The notes under the pieces were generated by a model. That model searched no databases. It was given only the letters and a program-made list of their open reading frames with translations, and was not told the DNA's origin. Both the position numbers and the translations under genes were made by a program. A stretch of DNA of 64,000 nt from Chamaea fasciata. Taxonomy: Eukaryota > Chordata > Aves > Passeriformes > Sylviidae. The stretch is from contig JARCOQ010000006.1 in assembly GCA_029207755.1 (NCBI GenBank), positions 16,280,890-16,344,889 on the forward strand, in the 5' to 3' direction. Of the stretch, positions 13,890 to 26,200 are shown one piece after another; the first letter of the stretch is position 1, and each line of letters begins with the position of its first letter.

Positions 13890-14727
13890 GTGATCCTTTA
13901 CCCCTGTCAATCCAGACATACACTGTGCCCTGTGTGGCAGGCACACTGGGCATCTGTGGAGAGGTGCTGGCAAGTGGTGGTCTGCAGGGGTTGTCTTTGT
14001 GAGGGGACACCAGGGGCTATCCCAGACTGCACACTGAGGTCTGCAGTGGACCCACTATCGGTGAAATACTCAAGAAAGGACAAAAAAAACATATGGGGAG
14101 AGAGTACGGAATAAAGAGGGAGAAACAAAAGCACAGACCCCTGGATGAGAGGAAGGAAGGAGGCATTTCAGGCTTGGGAGCAGATATTTCCCTGCAGCCC
14201 ATGGAGAGGACCACTCCAGAATAGATATCCACACTATGGTCCCTGAAGGACTCCCCCCAGTGGAGCAGGGGGATGTTTTCTGTAGGAACTGCAGCCACTG
14301 GAGAGCTCACACAGGGCAAGTTAAAGGTGTGAGGATGAAGTAGCTGCAGAGAAGTGATAGATGGTGCCCACAGCACCCTCACTCTTGTTGCACCACTCAG
14401 GGCTGGGCAGAGAAACCCAAAGTGAAGCTGAGTCTGGAAGAAAGATGAGAAAAGTTCATATTTTAATGTTTGTCTTCACTTCTCACAATCCAACTCTATT
14501 TGAAGTGGCAATAAATTGAATTAATTTTCCTGAAGCCAATTGTGTTTCATCCACAGTAGTAGCTGGTAATCAATCTCCCTGTTTTTATCTCAACCAATGA
14601 TCTTTCTCACCCGGTTTTCCACCCCTCCCCATTTAAGGGGATGAGTCATTGGGCAAGTGAGTGAGCAAAGTGACTGATGGAGTGGCTGGGTGGGACTCTG
14701 GGTGTTTGGCAAAGCTACCTCACACAA
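13890..14727 (+). mobile_element. Avian endogenous retroviral solo LTR-like repeat
   Basis: The stretch carries landmarks of a widespread avian ERV LTR that I recognise. These are 'cctgcagcccatggagag-accact', 'agatatccacac', a 'ggagcaggggga' block, 'agtgaagctgagtctgg', 'aataaattgaattaattttcc' with an AATAAA at about 14510, and 'atctccctgttttta-tctcaacc' near 14571. The AATAAA and the order of blocks place it in plus orientation. No gag, pol or env frame and no primer-binding site is visible next to it, so it is probably a solo LTR. The 3' end (about 14727) is clearer than the 5' end. The short frames over it on both strands are not genes. I cannot assign the family name. Confidence 0.6.
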
Positions 14728-15849
14728 TCTCCTGTTTAAATTAGCTATCCGTACTTCTTTTGGAACCTGGAATTGAAGTAATTCACAGTTAGGGGTTGTT
14801 GGGGTTTGGGTTCTTTTTTTTATTAAATTGTTTGTTTCTGTCTCATTTTTGATTGCTTTAGATGACTTTCTGAGAAGGATCCTAAAAATTCTGGAAGGTA
14901 AATCTGGTTGACAACCTTCAGTAAACCCAGACCCATGACATCTGAGAGGACAATGCTAGTGACTGCAGGTGAGTGTAGGAGTTTGCTTCTCAAGATTCAC
15001 AATGCCCCTGGGCATGCTCACTTACTTTTGGCAAGCACTGATCTTTAAATATTACATTTTTTAACTAAATTACACTGATGGATGAGAGTGTCCTATGATC
15101 AATACAGGAAGGCTTTGATCCATTTTTCATAAATATACAGATTTTTCACCTGTCTCATAGGAATGATAATGGGAAAGTGCAGGGTGTGTAGTGGTTTTTT
15201 CCTTTGGCAAAAGAGGAATGAAATAACTTCACATGCCTTAAAAGCATGATAAAACTGGCAGGGTTATAGTTACATCACAGAAATGTATTAAGGCATTCCC
15301 AAAAAAGTACAAAAGCATGTAGAGATACTATTGACTATGATGATGTCTTATCTTAAAATCCCTAATTTAATTAGGAATTAATTTGTTTCTGTAACTAAGA
15401 AACCACTTCAAAGTCTCTTGTGACACTGTAAAAGAAATGAACTCCATTGCAGGTAATACAGTTACAGTGAAATATTTAGGCCCAGCTGACTGTTTTATTA
15501 GATTGATGGAATCTGCCAACAGGTGCAAAACAAGCAACTGACACTAGTTAGAAGTCAAATTCGTACAAGACCTGATCTTGGATATGACTGTAGGAGATGA
15601 TTACAGCAGATGCATTTATTTGTACAGAATCAACTGCAGCTAGGGGATGGAAGGAGAGTCCTGGTCATAAAATATCAGATGAAATAATAAGGAATAGTCC
15701 GTGGGTTCTAGAGGCACACATGTTCAACCAGGGTATGAAGTTAACAGGAAGGCTTACTCCAATACTGATTGATGCCTGAACTCAAATAATCTCATAAAGC
15801 TTTAAAATAGGATGTATAGCAGACAACTAGGTGGAATAAATTTTACTGA
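14728..15849. other. Intergenic, no gene seen
   Basis: AT-rich sequence between the two LTR-like blocks. The short frame at 15597-15779 has no recognisable domain. Confidence 0.5.
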
Positions 15850-16450
15850 AAGAAACCTGAGTCAGTGTTAAATTCTGAAAATGGACCAATGGTGAAACTG
15901 TCAAAGTGTGATTGTGAAACTTTCAGATATGGAAGCTACCACCCCTCGCTTAATAACTGTGGCCGTTGGCTGCAGAGAGCAATTTCCCCAGGAAAAAAGA
16001 GAACCCTGGAAAAATGCCTTGGGAAACCCCATTGTTTGTGCCCTAAGCAGAAAGCTGATTGACATGCTCTCTATGCTAATTGTTACCAGAAAGTTCTCAG
16101 TTCTGTGTCATCATAGGTTGACTTTTGGTGCAAGAATCTATTAGACCCTTCCCTCAGACCCCACTTTAACTCCCCTCCCACACCGAGGTGTATAACTACC
16201 CCTCTCTGCCCCTGGACTCTGCCTTTGGACCTGTGCCTTTTGCCCCTTGTACTGCTTTGATTCAGTTCACTCCAACACAGTGGACACCTTATTGTTTGTT
16301 ATTTTTGTATTAGTAAAAGTAATTTTTGGACAACTGGATCAAAGTTGTCTCTCTCCATTCAAGTTGCCATTGGACTGAGTCCCAAGGAAACTCAAAGGGG
16401 TCTGATAGTCTGGGCCAGACCTCAGGAAGTTTCAATTGGCTTCATGTTCT
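15850..16450 (+). mobile_element. Possible second ERV LTR, old
   Basis: The block has LTR-like layout. A GC-balanced U3-like segment is followed by GTGTATAACTACCCC (TATA-like, about 16189), a C/T-rich segment, then TTTTGTATTAGTAAAAGTAA (possible degenerate polyadenylation region, about 16300-16322) and GAGTCCCAAGGAAACTC near 16376. No flanking direct repeat, primer-binding site or retroviral gene is identified. Boundaries are rough. It could be other repeat or unique sequence. Confidence 0.35.
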
Positions 16451-19400
16451 GCCTCCATACAGAGATGAGCAGGAGCCAGGAAGCAACTGTAATCTCTTAA
16501 TCTCATCAGTAAAATCCAGATCTTGGATTTTTTCCCGAACATTTGACATTTTATCCTGACATATTATCGCTGTTTCCACTGGGGAATCGCTCTTTGTTAT
16601 CATCAGAGACCTTCTTCTTCCTCTTCTGTTGCCTCTCCCAATCTGTTCCTCATTCTTTTAATCCTTCTCCCTCTCAATTCAGTTCTAATCACTTCATTAG
16701 CTTTCGTCTTCCTTTCCCTCCTTGAAAACTATAACCAAATAATCCAATTTTTAGACAGACCTTCAGACTGTCAGTGCCATTGGCCTGCCATAATCCTAGA
16801 CATTTTGTTGGGTTTATCTATTTGTTTTGTTATTTTTATCCCTTTTTCTGGTCTCTTTCCTTGATCATACTTTCTTTTTGTACAATAAAAACCTTTTGGT
16901 TGGTGGGCTTTTTTTAGTTGGTTTTTTTAGGAATTTGTGTAACATTTCACCTGAAAATAAAACTTGAACAATAGTGAATATGGTGTGAAAAGATGTAATT
17001 TGGAAAGACAGGAGGAGAGAAGAGTTGGTAGAAGGGAAAATCAGGATTCAAATATATCACAGATTCCATGTCTTGAAAAAAAATCCTTGTTATAATCCAG
17101 TCTGACATCATCTCTGATTGCTTGGCAAGAGCTGGAAGATTTTTTTTAATTAATTGATATTTTAACTCTCTGATTTTTAGAAGGAAAAGCTTCAATCTGT
17201 TTTCTAAAATGTGTTGCAGAGATGCACATATATAAACTGTTCCAATTCTCAATTAATCTCAGTGCTATAATAAAGCACAGTTTTATCCTAGTCTAAAATT
17301 GCCTGTTTTAAACTGTAAGTCATAGAAATATTTTATGCATTTATCTCATAAAGAACATTCAAATCAATTTCTCTCCCCCATTAAATATTTTTACATCGGT
17401 GTCAGTCCATTTTATAAACTTCTCTTATTTATATTCTTTTGTAAAGAAAAGATTATCCAGTCTCCTTTCCTCTTATTTTTCCTTGCAATCCTCCTCAATT
17501 TTCCCTTAGCATTTTATTTACCCATATTAATATTTCAAGTCTTGAAAGAGTTAGTTGATTTTTCAATAACTTTCCGAGGTCAATAGAAGATGCGGAGGCT
17601 TTCAGGTGTGTACCTTTCAGGCCAGTCATTGTCATTAATCTGGGATTATTAATATATCCTGAGTCGTATATTTTGGAGAGAGACATTTTAGCCATGTATT
17701 ACACCCACAGAGAGACATGTTCTAATGTAATTTCACCTGATTTGTGTGGGAGTAATTAAGATTAGTTTAGTTTGGTTTTTTTTTAAAGCAAACTTGCAAA
17801 CTCTTGCCATTGATATAATCTTATTTTAATGCTAGTTATTAATTCAGACTCTTATCTCCTCTCTTTCAGTGGTCTTGCTGTATTATTTTCATTATTGTTA
17901 ATGAGGAAATGGCCAATTCTATAGTTGCTTCTACAAAGGAAAAGGGAAATGGATATTAAGTATTTTCTCCCCAAGGTTTCTATTTCTCATCTAACTCACA
18001 CAAATACAACATTCCAGTTCTAACCCTAGTGGTGCCCTCTAGATCTGTTTTGTTAATTCTGTTACTTTATCGACCAAAGATAAATACATAAATCTGAAGA
18101 ATTACATGCTTAGGATTAGGGCAAGGATCACAAACTAAAAATCCAAACAAACAAAAATTTCACAGATCTTCTAAGTTAGTCTGGACAGTGCCTGAACTTT
18201 CTGTTGAGTAAGATAAATTTTCATTCTTCTCATTCGGATATATAGTAGTAGACATTATATAAACTTTAATCTATGTAGTTTTTAAAAGATATACTAAATT
18301 GTAGCAAAATTGTTGGGTGTAATTAGGTCTAGAGAAAGAGAAAAATTAGGTACAGATATAGCTGTAAAATCAAGAACTAATTAGAGCACAATTGGAACAG
18401 CTCACTAATAGATTATGGTGGAATGAATACTAATGATTTCTTATACAAAATTGCAGTTGTTTTTATGGAGTACTTCTCATTGAGCAGATTATTAATGTCT
18501 TCAGGGTAAATGACCCAAATATAATTTATATATATATACACACTTCTAAAGGAGGAATGGATATAAGACACTGTGGTTGGATTGCTTTTTTGCAGTGACT
18601 CGAGACAACAAAATGTACCTCAGAGACCATTAAAAGTTGACATACAGTGGTTTCCAGGCTGCTCTAGTTTATGCTGGGGATATTAAATGGTTCCAGGGCA
18701 TCTGGAATCAGGATGGCAAAACTTAGAGCCATTTCTACCCATGGAGGGATTGATCTGACTCAGAAATGGTAATACTGTCCAAGTTTATGGGATACCTATT
18801 CATATTTGCATGCAGATGGAAATCTCTGAAAGATACTGAATGTTGTGTAGGAGAAACATCAGTTCAGAAATACTTCTGTATCATTTCTTCTTTAGGTGAC
18901 CTCTACTCTCACACTGGTATTCACAGACTTGTTCCTTTCTTTCTGTGATCTAAGTTATAAAATCCTTTACAAATTGCCTTCAACATAGAAGCAGAAATAA
19001 AAACATTCTGGAATGAAAATCATTTTCACTCATTTATTCATATCTCAGGTAGATTTACTGTTTGTTTTTAAGGCCACTGGCTCAGTTCTACTGGTATTGG
19101 TTTTTTATCAAATACTTAGAAGAATGATATATATAGATAGATGGAAAATTTCTCTGACACATTATAGTGCCAACATAAGTGAAGAACAGTATAAGCAATT
19201 TCTGATTATTGCTGGAGTTGCAGTGTGGCAAAAATCTATCTTCATTAACAAGTGACACCTCTTTATTTATGTGTATTTTTGTAAAATTTTCTATTAAAAA
19301 GAGAGATGATGAGAGACATATTCATATTTTCTAGTCTTTCCAAATTTTATTAGTCCAGGTGAATCACAGGAAATGATGCTTGTTGTCATTGACTAACTCT

Positions 19401-20147
19401 TTAAAGCTTAAGGAAATTAAGTAATTAATGACTTCTATTAAATTATTTGAAGCACTATTTCACAAAAGCGGTTAAAAACAAAAACCAAACCAAAAAAAAC
19501 TAACCAAAAACCAAACCAAACCAAGCAAAAAAAAAACAACCCAGAAAACCAAAGAAAAGTGAGAATGGGTACAGGGGCAAAATTTGTTTAGCCATTTCTG
19601 TTTATCCAAAACCAAATTTCTTGAATACCAACTCTATTCCTAAACCAAAATAAGCTGCAAGAAATCACATATCATTTTACAAAATCAAGTGCAGCATACT
19701 GTAAATGTGAAAACTAAAATCAAACTAGACAATGTTTTGCAATGTTTTCCATGTCCAACTTTGTCCAGTGAAGACTACCTAATTCCACACAGCAAATTCA
19801 TACTATATGTCCTACATATGTTTGAAACCAGAATATACTTCACATCAGTAATGAAGAATGGATTCCTGAAGAACTGGATTCTTGGTAAAATACTGTCTCT
19901 GGGTCTTCAAGGAAGGTGTTCCTAGAAGCTGGATGAAATAATGTTAGGCATGTTGAAACAGTTGTGATTAAACTAAAAGATTTTGAAAATATAAGAAATA
20001 AAATAAATATTTCTAATTCAGTTCTCCTGTTTATTTCTCTTATATGAAAGGCTATAGGCAACAGAAATAATTTTTTTCCATTCCAACAAATGATGGACTG
20101 CTTCCAGGGCAGGGCTAGTTCCTATCAGATGAATATTGTCATATGAG
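16451..20147. other. Intergenic, no gene seen
   Basis: The first 300 bases are pyrimidine-rich on the plus strand (16600-16740). The rest is AT-rich, with an A/C tract at 19483-19556. Short frames at 17335-17586 and 19013-19255 are hydrophobic by composition and have no recognised family. Confidence 0.5.
19483..19556 (+). repeat. A/C low-complexity tract
   Basis: About 75 bases of AACCAAACC/AAAAACAACC words with almost no T or G. Confidence 0.8.
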
Positions 20148-20256
20148 TGGATGTGGCACTTGAGGACACGTTTTAGTGGTGAACACGGTGGTGGTGCAAG
20201 GCTGGCAGTTGAACTTAGAAAGTCTTTTCTAACTTTAATAATTCCATGATTCCATT
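20148..20256 (+). mobile_element. CR1 LINE 3'-terminal fragment (about 110 bases)
   Basis: The sequence follows the avian CR1 3' terminus in sense orientation. It has 'cacttgaggacacgttttagtggtgaacac' wording split over 20157-20187, then 'ggtggtgcaaggctgg', 'agtcttttctaacttt-aa', and ends in ATTCCATGATTCCATT, the short 8-base tail repeat typical of CR1. It is a very short 5'-truncated insertion. Confidence 0.8.
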
Positions 20257-23200
20257 AAACCTTTTTGGCACAGTTCACTGAGTCTACAACCCCTTGTTTT
20301 AGGCTTAAGCTGGTCAGTGAAGTGACTCTTTATATGATGCAATTATTTCATTCCTTTTACCATGGAACAAATACTAATACAAATGGGTACAATTAAATTA
20401 TGCATCAGAAGATTATTTAATGGTTTATGTACAAATTAATGCAAATATAGTGAGAATATCAGATTAAACTGCTAAGAGTATAAGATTATTATTTTATTGA
20501 GCTCCTAAAATTTCTTTTTCCTTGTATTCAAGCACAGCTGAATCAGTTGGTTTTTTTAACAATGTATATAAAACATAACTCTTCCTGGATTTTCTTTAAA
20601 TATTCATCCACTATCCTTCTGATGAACTTAACATGGATTTTTTTTTCTTTGCATGTAAGGAAATTGCTGAGAGAAAGGAGATAGAATAAAGAAAATTACA
20701 TGTCATAATGTATTATACCAGATGTATACTAAATGTATTATACCAAAATAATCACAGACGCATTATTCTTTCCAAAGCTATATTTTTAAGAAAATTAATG
20801 CATTTAAATGATAAAGCGGAGATTAAATTCTATTTTTATTCTCTCTACTTTTTACTTTCTTTTGCTGTAAGAGTAAAATTTCAGATTTCTTCTTTGAACA
20901 GATCAGAATCTCATTGCAAGAGATTTCTGAGATAATGGCACCTGTCAAGTTCATATTTAGGAGGCAGAAAGGTCATTGGTCTTATAACACCAGAGAAATA
21001 CATTGTTACATCATGCTAAACCATTCACCAAAGACTTTGAGAAAGTAAATCTGTAATTCAGGATAATGAAGGAATTACGGTTAGAAGTCATCATGGTGAC
21101 TGCATTGACAATCTGACCAGCACTGACCACATCCATTGCATGTTCTGCAGCCTTCTTCCTGTGTGCCAGAGTTCCTAATTCCTCTTAATAACCCTTCATC
21201 TCTTTTGCCTACTTTTTTCTAGAACCTTCCTCTGCCAGTTTCCACCTGTCACCTTCTCCATCACATCCCTGTTCCATCAACTCATCATAAACATTCCTGT
21301 CGTTGTGCCTTACTTACTCTCGAATATCTTATACATATCTGCATCTTATAGTTACCCACATCTGTATTCCATTTTACCTGTATCTCCTTCTTACTTACCT
21401 GTATCTCCATTCCTTGCTTTCCTTTGACATGTTCCTTTCACTGTTTTCTCATGAGAATAAATCAGGGTCTGAAGATCTCTAAAGTGTTTAGGATACTGAA
21501 TTGCAATTGTAGGTACAATGCTGTTAAGCAACTGGACACTTGCAATTAGCAATTGATTAGCTGACAATTATGCAGGTAGGTGAAACAGATGGCTGTGTTA
21601 ATCATTTGCAAGAGCTGAACACATTCTTTCATTTCTGTGTACACCAAAATTGGCTAAATTTTCCCCCGACTATATAGAAAAACCTCTGCAGCTTTTAAAT
21701 TGATTAGATAGTTAATGCGTACCATGCTTCTTCAAGTGAAAAAAGATAAATGATATCAAGCCTCAGCTCACCTGACTTTGGTATATCAGATTGTACAGGT
21801 AATAAAACTGAAGGTGAAAAGCCCTATGTAAATGTTTTGATAACATTCTTCCCTACAACTTGAGAAGGGTTAGGCAGCTGCCTCATCTCAAATCAGTAAG
21901 CATTGGACATGTCCTTATGAAAAATTAACATAATGTATGTGCTTACCCTGGCAGCTGTCCCTGCTTATGCTGAAGACCATGAGGAAACTTCTGCCAAGAT
22001 CTGTGGAAACAGGCTCAATCCCTTAATATTATCCCTTATAGTAATTGTTGTTCACAGTTTTCTGTCATGGTTAAACTGTCTCTTTAAAAAGGAAGGAGAG
22101 AACAAAGCATGGAAATAATTGTTTTAAATGGAAAAAATGCTGATCCTGTATTCTGAACTGTGCATACACTGATGATGAAATTTTGCAACCAGCTTATGCT
22201 AAGTAGTTGAAGTCAAGTAAAAATTATTGCCTGAATATATTTTTTAAGAGCACATAGTTAATTTAGTTACATCTTAACTGAACAAGCAGAACACCTTTAA
22301 AAATACATAAGCATTATTCAAATAGTTAATCTCAGAAAGTGTTTTGGTAATACCTGCTTCTGTAACAATATTCCTGCACTGATTGACTCAATCTGTCAAG
22401 GAAACCTTTTCCTGTTGAGCCAAGCCACTAACTTTGTTACTCTCTGATAGGTCAGATCAGCTTCTTTAGTGCCTCTGTTGTGCAGCTAGCAAGGGAGGCA
22501 GAAGGATCCTAGTCCTGACGATGAAACAACTGTGTGTTACATCCACTTTTCTTTTTAAATTGACAGTTACAGAAAAATAAAAGTAATAAAGCGAGAGTTG
22601 TTTACTGTTTAATCTCCTCTAACTCAAAAAGCTGTTGAAAGTATTATGGTGAAACCTTTTTTTCAGGAAGATTTTCTTCCTGGATTGCAAAAATAAGTTT
22701 TAAACTTCAGGACATTAAACCCCTCAGTTTTGAATGAAAATTATTACAATAATTTTAATGTTCTGGTGTATATAATACAGACATGTCTTTCTGGAATGAA
22801 GAAAACAACAGCTCAGGAACTACTTCAGTAATGCCCTAACATTTAAATGTTGCTATTTATAAGAATAATTCCATTCAGGTATTAGCCAAAAGTTCAAAAC
22901 TTTTTTTATCTGATAAACATTAGCTTTTCATGAGCTTCTCAAAATTATTCTGTAATATGCATTCTGTGATTTCTGTGCTTTAGAAGGGAAAATTCTGGAT
23001 CCAATTATAGGTACCTTACCTAGAAAGCCTGTAATCTACTATTTTCTTGCTAAGGCTATATCTCAGGGAATTGACCTGCACCTTACATATATGCTGTCTT
23101 CAAAGAAATATAAACTTTCTTCTTATATTCCATTTGCTGATAGAACAGATATTTGGAAGCCAGTTGAGATTCATGGATCTATGCAAGTTTATGCCAGCTG

Positions 23201-26200
23201 AGTAAAAGAACATAATCCACCATCCCTCAGTTTATCTGAAAGTAAAAGACTTCTTTTCACACACCAGTTATGTCTGCGAAGTGACAACAGTGTATTTATC
23301 CAGCATGTCATTTACAAAACCCAAATGATTAAAATTGAGGAAATGAAATGTTAAGGATGCCATAAATCTTAGTGCTCAGAAGGAGTCTAAACCAACTCTT
23401 ACTTATATCCACATGAGTCTTTCCACTTATTTCAGTCAGAGCTGGACTTAGTCCATAATAAACAAGTATTTTGTCAAATGTTCGGCCAGATGGGCCACTA
23501 AGGGATGCTGATCTGTGCATATGAATGGCCTAATATGACAGGCGCCATAGCACGAGGGTGTTGTGTTCTAGACATTTGGTGTAAATACAAACTCTATGGA
23601 GAGCTCAGGAAAAATTGCTGTAGTCAAAACCGCCATTTCCCAGGTGTGGGTATCAGCTATCTTTTTCTTCTCTGATTTATAGTATTGCACCACTTATTTA
23701 CATCAAAGACTCTGAAACACAAGGGGAAAAGTCTGGTATTTGTTTCTTCTCACTCACCTAGAATCCTTATTATGAAAGGTATGAATGGTCTGTCACTTTT
23801 CACTACCTGCAATCTATGTACTTCATAACCCTCCAATGAAATAAAGCTTTTTTCTAGCATTTTTATAAATGCACAACTATGTAGAAAAAAATCGTAGCAT
23901 GGTATGTACAAAAGCAGCTCATCTTTCTCATCTGTTGAGTACTCAGTTTATTTTAAACCCATAGAACCATAGCATCTCTTAATGGCTGTATGTGAAGAGT
24001 TCTTATTCAAAATTAGTAACGATGAGGCTTATATTCTCTCCACAAAGCTTGCTAACACACAGTAACTTAGAGCACCTTAGAGTAACTAATGTTGAAATAA
24101 TAATATTTTAAATCTAGGCAAAAACCTTTCAGATTTCTTCATTCTATTGCATGGCAAAGTCTTATTAACAATATGGTTAAAGAAAAAGAACTTAACGGAC
24201 CCTGCACTTACCTCTTCTGAGGGAGCGTAATTACTTTGCATTTTTTTTTTTCTTAAGGATTGTTTTTTAAGATGTCATTAACCTTTCCAAATTCAAATAA
24301 TAAAGATATGACTAAAATAGAGTAGGAATATTCAAGAAGGGTTCAATAGTTAAAAGACTGCTCTGTACACATAGGCTGGAGTGGCAAAAGCTCTTTATGG
24401 AAGAAAAGCAGTGGGAGAAGCTCTCATAGAAAGATCATTAAAATGCAGCTGGTCCAAATCTCTGGACTTGTCAAAAGTATATCAATGAAACTTTTATTAA
24501 GCAGTGACAAAATTAGTCTACCATAACTCAAATTGCACATATCTAAAGGCCCCATTATTTCTGTATCAAACTAACATTGCTAAAATGAATTTTTTTTTGT
24601 AGGTAAATTGAGAGGTGGTTCAGTAGACACAATTTTCGTTACTTTTCTTTAAATAAAACCTAATAATCAAGAAAGAAAAATATATATTAATATAATCTCC
24701 AGAAATGTTTGCATAAAAGTATAATTAAATGATAATAGACACAATATTTTACAGGAGTATTCCAACAGGTTTTATTTATCCAGACAACAGAGGTAGTTTT
24801 AGGCTATGATCTTCAACACTGAAACTGATATATCCAGGAGACTGACAGATACTATCACAATATGCTGAAGAATTCTTGTTTTTCTTATGCAAATGACAAA
24901 GATGTTAGATACATCTTATATCACAGGAAATCTAATAACTCCTTAAGAAATAAAATAAATTCAGTCCCTGAACTACTTATAATCTTAATACACCTTTGAT
25001 ACAACTAGTGGGACAAAAAGAGAAGGTGGTGCAATATATATGTTCCTTGTATTTTGAACCTGCTTACTTCCCACCCACTTGGTAGTTTTATGTATTCAAC
25101 ACATTAGCTCTGGCTCAGCACTACAGGCTGCATCTGGCTCCTTAAATCCATACACAACATATACTGTATTGTATGTTCAGCCTGATCCAGAGCATGATAT
25201 GTTTTTACACATTGAACCCAAACTATCATCTTGAAGCACTCCTTGGACATGGAGACAGACTTTTGGCGCCTCTGGTTGGCTTGCTTTTATCGTGAACTTT
25301 AATGGTAAAAAAATTGCATCTGTTCCTAACTGCCCTTCAGCTGTTAGTCACTGCTGCATAGCTGATACCAGAAACCGATGGGGAAGAGAAGAGACACTCT
25401 TTGTAATCAGTTCATGAACTCAGCTGGGACAACAGTTTGTGGAATAAATGGCAGTGCTTCTCTATGCTTGACCTCAATCCAGTCTCAACATCCAGTGAAG
25501 ACCATCTGAGATGGCTCTGGTTGGTTGCACAGTGCTGCACTTGGGCTGATAAGCCTCAGTGGAGATGGCACTTTTGCATTAAGTTAGTCCTTTTGTAGCA
25601 ATTTCTGTATATACGGAGCAATTAATCTGCAATCCAGATAAACCATCTATACTGACTTGTGCATGTCCATACCTGAGAGGGTCTAGATATGCTCATTCAC
25701 ATGTACAATAGGCAAGACACTTAGCATTATTTATATTTATTTTTTTCTGAATTTTTATCAGATTTGATTTAGTTTGCCAGGTATTACGATGGATGATACT
25801 CATTCAGCTTGTAAAGTCTGTTTTAGTCAAAGACAGCACCTAGGAAGTGGACAGGAAAGTTGTCTGTTGAATTTTTCAGATATTGTACTCTGTAACACTC
25901 TGAGGGATAGAACCTTCTGAATAGAAGTGAGAGATTAGCTCTGTGCTGAGAGAAAATGAACATAGAAAATTACTTTGGGTAAAGAAATTTCCAAAGCTTG
26001 GTGTCATACAAGGTGGCAAAACAAAAGATTGATGATTATTTATTCACAATTTGAATACAAAAACTTTTTATGTGAGCCTAAAGAAAACTTTGGTTGTTTT
26101 TGTTTTTGTTTTTAACTTCAAACATTGTATGATTTCATTTAACTTAAAACAGTGTGTGATTAACCTCACTTGCAATGAGAGTGTGTCCTTGCTTTATGAT

